Shown: positions 8,350-17,746, counted from the first letter of the stretch. The stretch: 64,000 bases of DNA from Rhizobium sp. CC-YZS058 (GCF_034720595.1 NZ_JAYESJ010000001.1:4218492-4282491); one strand, 5' to 3'. Notes: generated by a model from the letters alone, not told the origin. Made by a program: numbers and translations.

Positions 8350-9088
8350 CCACTGCACGCTGCCAGGAGAGGTAGATGACGGCGAGCCATCTCATACCTC
8401 CTGTCGGCATCACCCTTGACCTGAGCAAGCGCGATCGAGCAGAATTCGCCGTTCTCGAGGGCAGAGCTGGGAGCGCCAGCAACAAGCGTGCCATCCGGCT
8501 GCCTTCTCGAAGTGAGATCCCACATCGCGCGGTCGAGCCGATGGCATCTTCATCACTCTCCGTTTCCACCCAGATCATGGCATCGATCTCGACCACGGAA
8601 TCTATCTCACCTATGGCTGGAATCCAGCGGCGGTTGAACGAACCGAATGAAATCCTCATCGTTGCCGATGAACGCAGGCATGCCACCGTGCTTGCTCGGA
8701 GACATATCGCCGACACGGCATCTCGATCTGAAGTAAGGTCGCATATCCGCGACGACGATGCGGCAGCGAATGGCTCGACAGGGGCTCCGACCGTCAGCAT
8801 CAGATGATGCTCGACATGGTCGAGCAGGTCTGCTCTCGTCGATAAGACCGGCCGTATGGTCATCGTTTCGCCAGAGCATGAGACGCAAGCCTCCGCATCC
8901 ATGTGAGCGAGGAATCGAGCTCCGAGTTGCTGACCACGTCAATCCAAGCACTAGAGACGGCGATCGAAATGCGGCGGCGACCCGCCCTTCGACGTTCCAA
9001 GCCTCGTGCCCCTACTCCGATGCCTGTTCCAGTTCGAAGCGCGCCAGCGCCGGCACTCATCACGGTATGGCCCGCCCTTCGAACGCCG
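8350..9088. other. gene-poor region of about 740 bp, possibly decayed coding DNA
   Basis: Several overlapping open frames exist on the - strand (8277-8525, 8339-8902, 8607-8951), none with a good start. Protein-like pieces switch frame (for example MPAFIGNDEDFIRFVQPP near 8680, then IGEIDSVVEIDAMIWVETES near 8590). This could be a small gene broken by frameshifts, but no family was recognised. Confidence 0.3.
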
Positions 9089-9877
9089 TCATCGCTTGAC
9101 CTGTTCCTCCGTCGAGGCTTCGAGTTCCATGCATGTCGGAACGCTTTCCGTCGTCGTGGGGAGGCCGCCCTCGGCACAGCCGGAAGCGTAGATCACCGAC
9201 AGACCTCCGGAAGGCTGGATATGCAGCGTGGAGAGCCGGCCATCGCGGCAGGCTCCCGTGTCGATCGCGATTCTGCCCGGCCATTGCTCCACTAGCTTCG
9301 ATCTGGTCGGGGAATGCCCGTGGACGACCAGCTTCCGGAACGGCCGCATGTGATCGAGAAACCCGGCACGGATCCACATCAGATCGTAGGGGTCCTGCTG
9401 CTCCAGCGGGACGCCCGGTCTGATGCCGGCATGGACGAGTACATAGTCTGGGAGTTCGACATAGTGCGCCGCTGCGCGCATTGTCCCGATGTGCTCATCT
9501 GGGATGAGCTGCCGTGCAGTGTCAGAGTTCGCTACTACGCCGACGGGATGCCCGTAGGACCTGAGGGTTTCCATTCCGCCTTGGGTGAACCAGTTGTAGA
9601 ACCTGCCGTCGCCCTCATCAATGACGCGCAGAAGCAGCGACTCATGGTTTCCGAGGATTAGCTCGGAGCCGGGCACTTCACGCAGTGTCTCGATCACTAG
9701 GTCCATCGCCCCGCGGCTGTCCGGACCTCGGTCGATGATGTCGCCGAGGAATACGACCCGGTACTTGAACCGCTTCGTCCGGGCTTTGCACCGTATTCCT
9801 TCTAGAAGGTCCCGGAGCAGATCGGCCCGCCCATGGACATCGCCGATCGCGAAGGTGTGGACGTCATCCTTTAGCAT
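9089..9877 (-). CDS. metallophosphoesterase, serine/threonine protein phosphatase family
   Basis: A 262-residue cytosolic protein with the metal-binding motifs of the PPP family in order: FAIGDVHGRADLL (about 9-21), VFLGDIIDRGPDSRG (about 42-56) and LILGNHES (about 73-80), then later histidines in LVHAGIRPG and VVHGHSPT. Such enzymes use two metal ions to hydrolyse phosphoproteins or diadenosine polyphosphates. Length and motif spacing fit bacterial PrpA/ApaH-like phosphatases. GGGAAGC upstream of 9877 could act as ribosome binding site. No operon partner hints at its substrate. Confidence 0.9.
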   Translation of the reverse strand: MLKDDVHTFAIGDVHGRADLLRDLLEGIRCKARTKRFKYRVVFLGDIIDRGPDSRGAMDLVIETLREVPGSELILGNHESLLLRVIDEGDGRFYNWFTQGGMETLRSYGHPVGVVANSDTARQLIPDEHIGTMRAAAHYVELPDYVLVHAGIRPGVPLEQQDPYDLMWIRAGFLDHMRPFRKLVVHGHSPTRSKLVEQWPGRIAIDTGACRDGRLSTLHIQPSGGLSVIYASGCAEGGLPTTTESVPTCMELEASTEEQVKR

Positions 9878-9979
9878 GCATGTCAGCTTCCCGTTTCAAG
9901 GACTGATTGCATTCCACATGTTGCGATGTCGTTAAAGTCCGGATGGCCCCGCAGGGATCTAGCCGGGCTGAGATGTAGG

Positions 9980-10174
9980 TCAATTCAGAGTCAGCAGCTT
10001 TGAGAGGGTTCCGTCGGCCGTCAACGGCAGATCCGGAAGCCAGGCGTTGCGCAGGGTAAGCGGCAGTGGTAGAACGAAGCCGTCGAAAAAGGCAGATTTG
10101 GTGTGGTCTAGCCCAAGTCCTTTCGGAAACGAAAGCTCTGTCCATGCGCGATGCATGAGTCCCACGACGAACAA
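9980..10174 (-). CDS. possible small protein or gene remnant
   Basis: A 64-residue open frame with protein-like composition (TELSFPKGLGLDHTKSAF, PLPLTLRNAWLPDLPL). It lies in the 365-bp gap upstream of, and divergent from, an FAD monooxygenase gene. It could be the surviving tail of a longer gene or a short real protein. It has no recognised family and no clear ribosome binding site. Apart from it, this gap contains nothing recognised. Confidence 0.25.
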   Translation of the reverse strand: MFVVGLMHRAWTELSFPKGLGLDHTKSAFFDGFVLPLPLTLRNAWLPDLPLTADGTLSKLLTLN

Positions 10175-10242
10175 CGGACGCTTTCACGCGTCCAGATGTT
10201 CGTCCGTGTGGTCGTCAGATCGACAACTGCTCCGGTCGGACA

Positions 10243-11796
10243 ATGACACGGGAGCGCTTCATGGACAGAATCCATCCAATCTACGATGTCGTGATTGCTG
10301 GAGCGGGACCGGTTGGCCTGTTTCTCGCAAACGAGCTTCTCATTGCAGGGGTCTCGGTTCTCGTACTCGAAAAGGCAAAGGACCCCGGCTCCAGCCTCAA
10401 GAAGCTCCCCTTCGGCATGCGCGGACTTTCCGCTCCCAGCCTGGAAGCATTCTACCGCCGGGGAATGCTTGATGAGATCTCGATGCCTTCGGTTACTCCC
10501 AAGTCCGATGTTGGCAGGGATGTCTCCGCGGCACACTGGTCGCATCAGTCACGTAGGCCCGCCGGTCACTTCGCGGGTATCCAGTTCTTTCACGACATGA
10601 TCGATGAACAACGATGGTCCCATAGGCTGGCCGGCTCCGCCGGCACGCACCTCGCGACAACGATGGAACAGGTCGAGACCGTTCTATCGGCTCGGTTGGA
10701 AGTCAAGGGCATCGAGATCCTGTTCGATCACCAAGTAGATGATCTTCAGCCGTCCGCCGATGGTGTGACCCTCACAGCAGGAGGCTCGACGTTCCGCGGC
10801 CGCTGGCTCGTCGGCTGCGACGGCGGCCGGAGCATGGTGCGTAGACTTGGCGGGTTCGAATTCGTCGGAACCGATCCTGAGTTCACAGGATACTCCGCTC
10901 TCGTGGAAATGGAGGATCCCGACCGGCTTCGTGTCGGCAGACACTACACGGAGACCGGGATGTATACATACCAGAAGCCCGGCACGATCGCGATGGTCGA
11001 CTTCGACGGCGGCGCTTCGCACCGCACGCAGCCGCTCACCCTCGATCATGTCCAGTCGGTCCTGTGCCACGTGTGCAGAATGGACATCACGCTCAAGGCA
11101 TTGCGGCTGGCGGCGACCTGGACCGATCGTGCCTACCAGACAACGGCCTACCGCAGCGGACGCATAGTACTTGCGGGCGACGCCGCCCATATCCATTCCC
11201 CACTCGGTGGCCAGGGGCTCAACCTCGGGCTCGGCGACGCCATGAACCTCGGCTGGAAACTTGCGGCCACCGTTCTTGGGACAGCACCCGGAGGTCTTCT
11301 CGACAGCTACACGCATGAAAGGCATCCAGTCGGCGCTCAGGTCCTCGACTGGTCCCGTGCGCAGGTCGCGCTCATGCGACCTAGTCGCAGTTCGAGGGCG
11401 CTCGAGGCGATCGTCCGCGATCTTATCGAGACTAGCGACGGTGCGACATACTTCGCCGAACGCGTATGGGGGACCTGTCTGCGCTATGACCTCGGCAGTA
11501 CCGATCCTCTGGTTGGAGCGAGTGCACCAGACTTCGAGTTCGAAGACGGCAGCAGGCCCGGCGACCATCTGAGGAAGGGCAAAGGACTCGTAGTGGACTT
11601 CGGGGCCGGTCTGCTCCGCCGATGCGATCTCGAAGGAGAGGTGGAATACATAAGGAGCGGCGTAAAGGATCGGCTCGGACTTTCGGCGCTGCTCGTAAGA
11701 CCGGACGGTGTCGTGGCCTGGGTAGCTCGGACCGCTACGGACTTTCAGGAGTTCGAGCAGGCGGCAGGAAAGTGGTTCCGTTTCGGGACGCCGTGA
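10243..11796 (+). CDS. FAD-dependent aromatic-hydroxylase-type monooxygenase with C-terminal thioredoxin-like domain
   Basis: A 517-residue class A flavin monooxygenase. It has a canonical GxGxxG Rossmann motif (VVIAGAGPVGLFLANELL, about 15-32) ending in VLVLEKAK, the DG motif in WLVGCDGGRSMVRRLGGF (about 188-205), and the FAD motif IVLAGDAAHIHSPLGGQGLN (about 308-327). The C-terminal ~120 residues match the thioredoxin-like tail of phenol- and rifampicin-type hydroxylases (APDFEFEDGSRPGDHLRKGK). A start at 10261 (MDRIHPIYDV) has a better ribosome binding site (GGGAG) and may be the true one. It is monocistronic; likely substrates are phenolic or polyketide-like. Confidence 0.87.
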   Translation: MTRERFMDRIHPIYDVVIAGAGPVGLFLANELLIAGVSVLVLEKAKDPGSSLKKLPFGMRGLSAPSLEAFYRRGMLDEISMPSVTPKSDVGRDVSAAHWSHQSRRPAGHFAGIQFFHDMIDEQRWSHRLAGSAGTHLATTMEQVETVLSARLEVKGIEILFDHQVDDLQPSADGVTLTAGGSTFRGRWLVGCDGGRSMVRRLGGFEFVGTDPEFTGYSALVEMEDPDRLRVGRHYTETGMYTYQKPGTIAMVDFDGGASHRTQPLTLDHVQSVLCHVCRMDITLKALRLAATWTDRAYQTTAYRSGRIVLAGDAAHIHSPLGGQGLNLGLGDAMNLGWKLAATVLGTAPGGLLDSYTHERHPVGAQVLDWSRAQVALMRPSRSSRALEAIVRDLIETSDGATYFAERVWGTCLRYDLGSTDPLVGASAPDFEFEDGSRPGDHLRKGKGLVVDFGAGLLRRCDLEGEVEYIRSGVKDRLGLSALLVRPDGVVAWVARTATDFQEFEQAAGKWFRFGTP

Positions 11797-12093
11797 ACAG
11801 ACTGTGCCCTATTCGTCTGCCCAGCGCCCGTCCGAGCGACCGCACCGGCTGGAACACCGGATGTACTGAAACGATGCATCCGGACGCCGATACGATAGGG
11901 GTGTGGCGTCCGACCTTCGCGCGCAAGTGAACAAGAGGCGGGAGGGTAGGGAGATGCCAGCCGCGTTCGAGGTCCATGCGCAGCTCCGAGCGACTTCAGC
12001 GTTCCGATCGACCATTAGAACACCTCGGTCTGCCCGTGACCGGCGGAACGCGCAGACCGTAATGAAGGTGAGCTGTCCCAGTTTCCAGGCTGG
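11797..12093. other. intergenic region between convergent genes
   Basis: About 300 bp between the convergent monooxygenase and EamA genes. No gene, hairpin terminator or repeat was recognised. Confidence 0.35.
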
Positions 12094-12999
12094 CTACGGA
12101 TCGCCCTGTTCGCCACTTCCAGCAAGTTGCGTCTGGAGCGGCTCCCGCCGATGCTCCCTCCACACTGTGAAGAGGCCAGCTCCCACCACGATGACGGCTC
12201 CGACGATCATGTTCGGTGTCAGTCGCTCGTCGAACACAAGGACTGCCAAAACCACACTCAGGACGAGCTGAAGATATGTGACAGGCTGCACTTCCACGGC
12301 GGTCAGATGGCTATAAGCCTTGATCAGGAAATAGTGGCTCGTCGCCCCGCAGATGCAGAGCGCCGCCATGGCCGGCCAGTCCTCTATCGCAATCGGCGTC
12401 CAGAAGAACGGTCCGATCGCCGAGGCCGCCAGCGCGCCGACGACGCCTGCGTAGAACACGCTGGTTACCGCGCTGTCGCTGGTGCCCGCCGCTCGTGTCG
12501 CAATGCCGTAGAGAGCGTAGAGAAGGCTTGCACCAAGCGGAATGATCAGGCGCAGGTCGAAATAGACGTCGAGAGGGTCTAGGATGACCATGACGCCGAG
12601 GAGGCCGACAACCACCGCCAGCCCGCGCCGCCAGCCGACACGTTCGCCGAGGAGCGGAACAGACAGCAGAGTCACCATTAGCGGTGTCACCTGCAGGATA
12701 GACTGGCTCATGGCAAGCCCAGCCGTCGTGAACGCGATGACCACGACCACGACCTCGCCGACCAGCAGAAGTCCGCGGAGCACCTGCAGGATGGGACGTT
12801 TGGTGCTGGCAGCGGCTCGGATCCCGCCCGGAGCCGCCGCAGCCAGGATCGTCACGAACGCTGCGAAGGCCCAGAACCTGATCATCGTCACCATGATCGG
12901 AGGGTACTTCTCACCGAGGATCTTCGAGAAAGCGTCCTGCCCGGCGAAGATTGCGACTGCAAGAAGGACGTACAGGTAACCGAATTTCTTGCTGTTCAT
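12094..12999 (-). CDS. EamA/DMT-superfamily transporter
   Basis: A 301-residue inner-membrane protein starting MNSKKFGYLYVLLAVAIF. It has about ten hydrophobic helices in two EamA repeats (roughly 5-135 and 150-285). The repeat signatures include AGLAMSQSILQVTPLMVTLL at the end of the first and LTAVEVQPVTYLQLVLSVVL in the second. Members export amino acids, metabolites or drugs. The open frame extends to 13320, but the upstream 107 residues are unrelated and hydrophilic, so the start at 12999 is preferred. The neighbours give no clue to the substrate. Confidence 0.87.
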   Translation of the reverse strand: MNSKKFGYLYVLLAVAIFAGQDAFSKILGEKYPPIMVTMIRFWAFAAFVTILAAAAPGGIRAAASTKRPILQVLRGLLLVGEVVVVVIAFTTAGLAMSQSILQVTPLMVTLLSVPLLGERVGWRRGLAVVVGLLGVMVILDPLDVYFDLRLIIPLGASLLYALYGIATRAAGTSDSAVTSVFYAGVVGALAASAIGPFFWTPIAIEDWPAMAALCICGATSHYFLIKAYSHLTAVEVQPVTYLQLVLSVVLAVLVFDERLTPNMIVGAVIVVGAGLFTVWREHRREPLQTQLAGSGEQGDP

Positions 13000-13568
13000 A
13001 GGCGGCCGGGAATTTGATGGTAACGATATGCCGGTCGCTGGCCCTGGCTTCGGATCGACGGTGGCGCTTGAAGGTTCGAGGATGCGGTTCCTACCGTGCC
13101 TATACCGCGTGGGATCAGGAAGCCAGCCTGGATATTTGGCAGCGGGGACTGCTGCGTGTCGAACGGACCCAAGGTGGTCCCTACCAGGACGATCCGAGCC
13201 TCCGCACCTCGTAAGACTTGCCTTACATGTCAGACTGCAGTCTATGAAGCTGGATTGAAACCGATCATCGGGCTGGTCCCTATCAGGGCTATCTGACGTC
13301 GCGGGCTTCCGCGACATCATCTTCCAGTTTCGGATCTAGGCGCGGCGCGAGCTGAACAACAACAACGTGCCGTCGGACGTGGCCAGCCAGGGCGGTATGG
13401 TTCCAGACTACTTCATGCATCAGAGCGTACTTGGAACTGCGTAGCGATCCAGCCCGCTCCCCCGACCACATAACATTACTATCGGCCAAATTTCATGAGA
13501 AAACGTTTTCTCATATTGACTTTCTAATAGGGAAAAGCTTTTCTCTTCCGCAAGCGGGAGAGTTGGAA
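13000..13568. other. regulatory intergenic region between EamA and LacI genes
   Basis: About 570 bp. No gene is convincing before the LacI start. The last 80 bp contain two palindromic LacI-type operators and a possible TTGACT -35 element at 13516-13521, between the two sites. Confidence 0.5.
13496..13545. promoter_or_regulatory. paired LacI-family operators upstream of the arabinoside operon
   Basis: TGAGAAAACGTTTTCTCA (13496-13513) is a perfect 18-bp palindrome. GGGAAAAGCTTTTCTC (13530-13545) contains the perfect 12-bp palindrome GAAAAGCTTTTC. The centres are 33 bp, about three helical turns, apart, so two repressors would sit on the same DNA face. Both fit the central-CG or -GC palindromes bound by LacI/GalR proteins. 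They precede the LacI gene and its transporter operon. Confidence 0.7.
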
Positions 13569-14588
13569 GTGGCGCAGCGGACAAAAAGCAGTCGAGTGAC
13601 GATTCACGATCTTGCCAGGGCAGCAGATGTGAGCGTGTCGACAGTATCCAAAGCGCTGAACGACAACGGTCGCATGGCTCTCGACACACGAGAGCGTATC
13701 AAGCGGATCGCCCGCGAGATCGGCTTCCGGCCCAACGCGCTCGCAAAAGGTCTGCTCAGCAACCGCAGCCTAACCGTCGGGCTTCTGACAAACGATACCT
13801 ACGGCCGTTTCACCCTCCCTGTAATGGCCGGGATCTCCGAGGCGCTGGTCGATCACGGCGTCTCGGTTTTCCTTTGCGCGATCGAAGACGATCCGGCCCT
13901 TGGCAAGATCCACGTCGACGCGATGCTCGACAAGCAGGTGGACGGGATCATCGCGACTGGCAAGCGCATCGATCGAAGCCTGCCGGTCGACCTGACCAGA
14001 CTGCCGGTTCCCGTCGTATACGCCTTCACTCAAGGTGAGCCGAACAGCGTGACGCTGACCTCCGACGATGGGCATGGCGCAGCTCTCGCGACGGAGTGGT
14101 TGCGAAAGCTGGGACGAAGGCGACTTGTCCACGTGACGGGGCCGTCCGATTTCGTCTCGGTCCGCGAGCGCGCTGCCGCGTTCCGCGAACTTGCAGGATC
14201 AGACGCTCGGGTCCTCAACGGCGCGTGGTCGGAGGCCTGGGGGCACGAGGCGGTCGCCGCCCTCTGGTCGTCTGGCGACGCGAAGCCGGACGGCATCTTC
14301 TGCGGCAACGACCAGATCGCGCGCGGCGTCGTCGATGCGTTGCGGGAGCGCGGCGTCGCTGTTCCGGAGAATGTCTCGGTCATCGGCTTCGACAACTGGG
14401 AGATCGTCGCGGCGCAGACCCGGCCGCCGCTGACCACCATCGACATGAATCTGAAGGAACTCGGGCGCGAGGCCGGTCTCACCGTGCTCGCGCTGGCAGA
14501 AGGCAAGAACGTGGAGCCGGGTCTCCGACGCCTGCCATGCAAGCTCGTGGTTCGCCAATCCTGTGGAGGGGATGGCCAGCCGTTGTGA
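13569..14588 (+). CDS. LacI-family repressor of the arabinofuranoside operon
   Basis: A 339-residue regulator from a GTG start at 13569, chosen because the HTH begins six residues later and GGGAGAGTTGGAA precedes it; the open frame to 13431 covers the operator. The LacI DNA-binding domain is VTIHDLARAADVSVSTVSKA with hinge helix RPNALAKGLLSN. A periplasmic-binding-protein-like sensor domain follows (about 60-335), with DGIFCGNDQIARGVVDALRE and NVSVIGFDNWEIVAAQTRPP typical of the family. Only 49 bp separates it from the binding-protein gene, so it is probably first in the operon and autoregulated through the palindromes just upstream. The effector is likely an arabinose-containing sugar. Confidence 0.92.
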   Translation: MAQRTKSSRVTIHDLARAADVSVSTVSKALNDNGRMALDTRERIKRIAREIGFRPNALAKGLLSNRSLTVGLLTNDTYGRFTLPVMAGISEALVDHGVSVFLCAIEDDPALGKIHVDAMLDKQVDGIIATGKRIDRSLPVDLTRLPVPVVYAFTQGEPNSVTLTSDDGHGAALATEWLRKLGRRRLVHVTGPSDFVSVRERAAAFRELAGSDARVLNGAWSEAWGHEAVAALWSSGDAKPDGIFCGNDQIARGVVDALRERGVAVPENVSVIGFDNWEIVAAQTRPPLTTIDMNLKELGREAGLTVLALAEGKNVEPGLRRLPCKLVVRQSCGGDGQPL

Positions 14589-14637
14589 AGGAGAGCGAAT
14601 CCGGTGGAGCGGGTTCGACTGGAGGAGGAGAAGGACA

Positions 14638-15873
14638 ATGCTGAAGAAACTACTGGCCACTACGGCCGTGATATCTGCCATTATGACGACAGCGGCCTCT
14701 GCCGAGACGATCGCCATGTGGGTGCGTTCCGGTATCGGCGACTCCTTCAAGGAAGTCGTGAAGGCCTACAATGCCAAGGGAGGCGATACGGTCGAGATGA
14801 CCGAGGTCCCCTTCGCCGAACTGGTGCAGAAGTATGCGACCGCGATCGCCGGCGGTCAGGCCCCGGATGCCCTGTCGCTCGACCTGATCTACAACCCAGC
14901 CTTCGCCGCCGCCGGCCAGCTTGAAGACCTGACCGACTGGGCGAAGTCGCTGCCCTACTTCAACTCTCTGTCGCCCTCGCACGTGAAGCTCGGCACCTAT
15001 GACGGCAAGATCTACGGGCTGCCGCTCTCGGTGGAGACGTCCATCTTCGCCTGGAACAAGGACCTCTACCGGAAGGCGGGCCTCGATCCCGAAAAGGCAC
15101 CCAAGACATGGGACGAGATCACCGCGAATGCCGAGAAGATCCGCGCGCTTGGCGATGACACGTACGGCTTCTACTTCTCCGGCGGCGGTTGCGGCGGCTG
15201 CATGATCTTCACCTTCACGCCGTTGGTGTGGGGAGCGGGTGCCGACATCCTGTCGGAAGACGGCAAGACGGCGACGCTCGACACTCCGCAGATGCGCAAA
15301 GCGATCGACATCTATCGCAACCTTGTCGCCAAAGGCACCGTGCCCGCCGGATCGGCTAGCGACAACGGCGTCAACTTCCTGAGCTTCACCAACGGCAAGA
15401 TCGGCCAGCAGAGCCTCGGAGCATTCGCGATCGGCACATTGGTCACCCAGCATCCCGAGATCGACTTCGGCGTGACGTTGATTCCGGGGGTCGATGGGAA
15501 GCCATCCTCCTTTGCCGGTGGCGACAACGTCGTCGTTACGAAGGGCACGCCGAAGCTCGCCGCGGTCAAGGGCTTCCTCGACTACGTCTATTCGCCGGAC
15601 GGGCAGAAGATCATGGCCAAGTTCGGCAGCCTGCCGACCCGCGGCGACATCGCCGACGAAGTCCTTCAGGGTCTAGATCCGCGGCTCAAGGTCGGCATCG
15701 AGGCGATCTCTGTCGCCAAGACGCCCTACACGCTCCAGTTCAACGATCTGATCAACTCCTCGAACGGCCCCTGGGCCACGTTCATCAACGCCGCGATCTA
15801 CGGCGATGACGTCGATTCGGCGTTCTCCAACGCCCAATCGGAAATGCAGTCGATCATCGACAACGCGCAGTGA
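14638..15873 (+). CDS. CUT1 ABC transporter sugar-binding protein
   Basis: A 411-residue periplasmic binding protein with a Sec signal peptide (MLKKLLATTAVISAIMTTAA, cleavage near SA-ET). The mature protein has the MalE/UgpB-like fold: AFAELVQKYATAIAGGQAPD-type early region (here beginning VPFAELVQ), KIYGLPLSVETSIFAWNKDL, then GGDNVVVTKGTPKLAAVKGF near the C-terminus. It should capture an oligosaccharide for the two permeases that follow. Given the GH127 enzyme in the operon, an arabinofuranose-containing oligosaccharide is likely. The start has a strong ribosome binding site (GGAGGAGGAGAAGGACA). A perfect hairpin immediately follows the gene. Confidence 0.92.
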   Translation: MLKKLLATTAVISAIMTTAASAETIAMWVRSGIGDSFKEVVKAYNAKGGDTVEMTEVPFAELVQKYATAIAGGQAPDALSLDLIYNPAFAAAGQLEDLTDWAKSLPYFNSLSPSHVKLGTYDGKIYGLPLSVETSIFAWNKDLYRKAGLDPEKAPKTWDEITANAEKIRALGDDTYGFYFSGGGCGGCMIFTFTPLVWGAGADILSEDGKTATLDTPQMRKAIDIYRNLVAKGTVPAGSASDNGVNFLSFTNGKIGQQSLGAFAIGTLVTQHPEIDFGVTLIPGVDGKPSSFAGGDNVVVTKGTPKLAAVKGFLDYVYSPDGQKIMAKFGSLPTRGDIADEVLQGLDPRLKVGIEAISVAKTPYTLQFNDLINSSNGPWATFINAAIYGDDVDSAFSNAQSEMQSIIDNAQ

Positions 15874-15881
15874 GCGAAAAG

Positions 15882-15910
15882 GGAGGCCGGCCGTTCGAAA
15901 GCCGGCCTCC
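15882..15910 (+). terminator. hairpin after binding-protein gene (attenuating terminator or RNA stabiliser)
   Basis: GGAGGCCGGC and GCCGGCCTCC form a perfect 10-bp stem around a 9-base loop, nine bases after the binding-protein stop. No T-run follows, and the permease genes are on the same strand. It more likely protects the upstream mRNA or partly terminates, giving more binding protein than permease. Confidence 0.7.
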
Positions 15911-15948
15911 TGCGCCCTGACCCAAGCCGGACCCAGTTGGAGACGATC

Positions 15949-16857
15949 ATGCAATCCTCGACCATGCGCGCCCCGCGCCGGCGGTCTCGCCGTACGGGCT
16001 GGCGCGGGCTCGCCTACATCGCGCCGGCCATGTTGCTGGTGTTGGTCTTCTTCGTCCTGCCGGTACTGTTCACGGTCTGGATGAGCTTCCACAAGTGGCC
16101 GCTGCTCGGCCTCCCGACCTTCAACTGGGGTGCCAACTACGCCCGCCTCATGACGGATACGCGCTTCTTCGCCGCCCTCGGCTTCACCGCCTACTATACG
16201 CTGGTGGTGACGATCGCGATCTTCGTGGTGGCCTTCCCCCTGGCCATCCTGGTCGAAAAGCAGCGCCCCTTCGTTTCCGCCTATCGGACAGTGATCTTCC
16301 TGCCGGTGGTCGTCGGACTCGCTTCGGCCTCTCTTCTCTGGGTGTGGCTCGCGAACGTCGACAGCGGCCTGTTCGCACCGCTCTTCCAGCGATTGGGGCT
16401 GACGAATGGCCGGATCAACCTGCTTGCTAGTTTCGACACGGCCTTCCTCACCATCATCGTTATGGTGGTCTGGAAGATCGCCGGTTTCACCATGATCATC
16501 CTGCTGACCGGCCTTCAGGCCATTCCGGCCGACCTCACGGAGGCGGCCCGGATCGATGGTGCGCGGCGCTGGCAGCGCTTCCGCCACCTGACCCTGCCGC
16601 TGATGCGGCGCACGCTTGCGCTCGCGCTCATCTTGTCGGTGACCGGCTCGATCCTCGCATTCGACCAGTTCTACATCATGACCTCGGGTGGGCCGCAGAA
16701 CCGCATGATCTCCGTCGTCTACTACATCTTCAATCAGTCCTTCGTCTCGTTCAATCTCGGCTACGGCGCGGCCCTGTCGATCGTGCTCCTGGCCATCCTT
16801 GTGTCGCTCAGCGTCGTCCAGCTCTGGCTGCTCCGGGTGCGGGAGGGAGAACAATGA
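15949..16857 (+). CDS. CUT1 ABC transporter permease (MalF/UgpA type)
   Basis: A 302-residue inner-membrane protein with six predicted helices. The first is LAYIAPAMLLVLVFFVLPVL (about 15-40). The EAA loop that contacts the ATPase reads LTEAARIDGARRWQRFRHLT (about 195-214), typical of binding-protein-dependent permeases. The ATG at 15949 has GGAG seven to eight bases upstream; a TTG at 15937 is possible. It overlaps the next permease gene by four bases (ATGA), so the pair is translationally coupled and should form a heterodimer. Confidence 0.92.
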   Translation: MQSSTMRAPRRRSRRTGWRGLAYIAPAMLLVLVFFVLPVLFTVWMSFHKWPLLGLPTFNWGANYARLMTDTRFFAALGFTAYYTLVVTIAIFVVAFPLAILVEKQRPFVSAYRTVIFLPVVVGLASASLLWVWLANVDSGLFAPLFQRLGLTNGRINLLASFDTAFLTIIVMVVWKIAGFTMIILLTGLQAIPADLTEAARIDGARRWQRFRHLTLPLMRRTLALALILSVTGSILAFDQFYIMTSGGPQNRMISVVYYIFNQSFVSFNLGYGAALSIVLLAILVSLSVVQLWLLRVREGEQ

Positions 16858-17717
16858 CCGACCGGCGAGCGCGCAGAGCGCGGCGGGCCGCCATCGATGC
16901 AGTCGCATATCATGCAGTCGGCATCGGTACGGCCATCTTCTTCCTCGCACCCTTCATCGTCATGGTGCTCTCGTCCTTTCGCTCGAATGCCGAGTCGGGC
17001 ACGCCGCCGCTGCCGCCCTGGCCGCGGATGGGCTTCAGTATCGATGCCTATCGCGCGCTCGACGGTTTCGGCGCGGGCATCTGGCAGCACACGGTCAACT
17101 CGCTCGTCGTCTCGCTGGGCACGGTTGTGCTGACCGTCGCCGTCAGCGTCATGGCCGGCTACGGGTTCTCCCGCTACCGTTTCCCGTTCAAGAACGCGCT
17201 GTTCGTCCTGATCATCGCGACGCTGATGATCCCGTTCCAGTCGATCCTGACGCCGCTCTTCATCATCCTCGCGAAGCTCGGCCTCAACAACTCGCTGTTC
17301 GGGCTGATGCTTGTCTACGTGACGCTGCAACTGCCGTTCTCGGTCTTCATGATGCGCAACGCGTTCGACGCGGTGCCGAAGGAGATCGAGGAGGCGGCCC
17401 GGATCGACGGAGCGCGCGACCTGCGCCTCCTCGCCCGCGTGCTTCTGCCGCTCGTGATGCCTGGAGTGGCGACCGTCTCGATCTTCGCGTTCCTCAACGC
17501 CTGGAACGAGTTCTTCGCCGCGCTCGTGCTGCTCTCGTCCAACGACAACTACACGCTGCCCGTTCTGATGACTGCCGTACGTGCTGGTCGCCTCGGCGCG
17601 ATCAACTGGGGTGCCGTCCAGGCCGGGGTCACGGTCATGGTCGTGCCATGCCTGATCATGTTCCTTCTTCTTCAACGCTACTACATGCGCGGGCTGATGG
17701 CCGGCGCGGTGAAATAA
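16854..17717 (+). CDS. CUT1 ABC transporter permease (MalG/UgpE type)
   Basis: A 287-residue membrane protein with six helices (first about 20-40, VGIGTAIFFLAPFIVMVLSS). The EAA loop reads IEEAARIDGARDLRLLARVL, and the C-terminal RYYMRGLMAGAVK ending is typical of MalG-type partners. It overlaps the upstream permease by ATGA, forms the second half of the transport channel, and is followed after 29 bp by the GH127 gene. Substrate specificity is inferred only from the operon. Confidence 0.92.
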   Translation: MTDRRARRARRAAIDAVAYHAVGIGTAIFFLAPFIVMVLSSFRSNAESGTPPLPPWPRMGFSIDAYRALDGFGAGIWQHTVNSLVVSLGTVVLTVAVSVMAGYGFSRYRFPFKNALFVLIIATLMIPFQSILTPLFIILAKLGLNNSLFGLMLVYVTLQLPFSVFMMRNAFDAVPKEIEEAARIDGARDLRLLARVLLPLVMPGVATVSIFAFLNAWNEFFAALVLLSSNDNYTLPVLMTAVRAGRLGAINWGAVQAGVTVMVVPCLIMFLLLQRYYMRGLMAGAVK

Positions 17718-17746
17718 CCTTTGAGACCTATGGAGAGACCTTAGAC

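Noticed and set aside
8376..8807. A 143-codon + strand frame
   Set aside because: Serine/arginine-rich translation without motifs, and it opposes more protein-like - strand pieces.
16799..17746. N-terminal extension of the GH127 frame to 953 residues
   Set aside because: The extension overlaps the second permease gene in another frame and is arginine-rich; the GH127 domain begins at 17747 with its own ribosome binding site.
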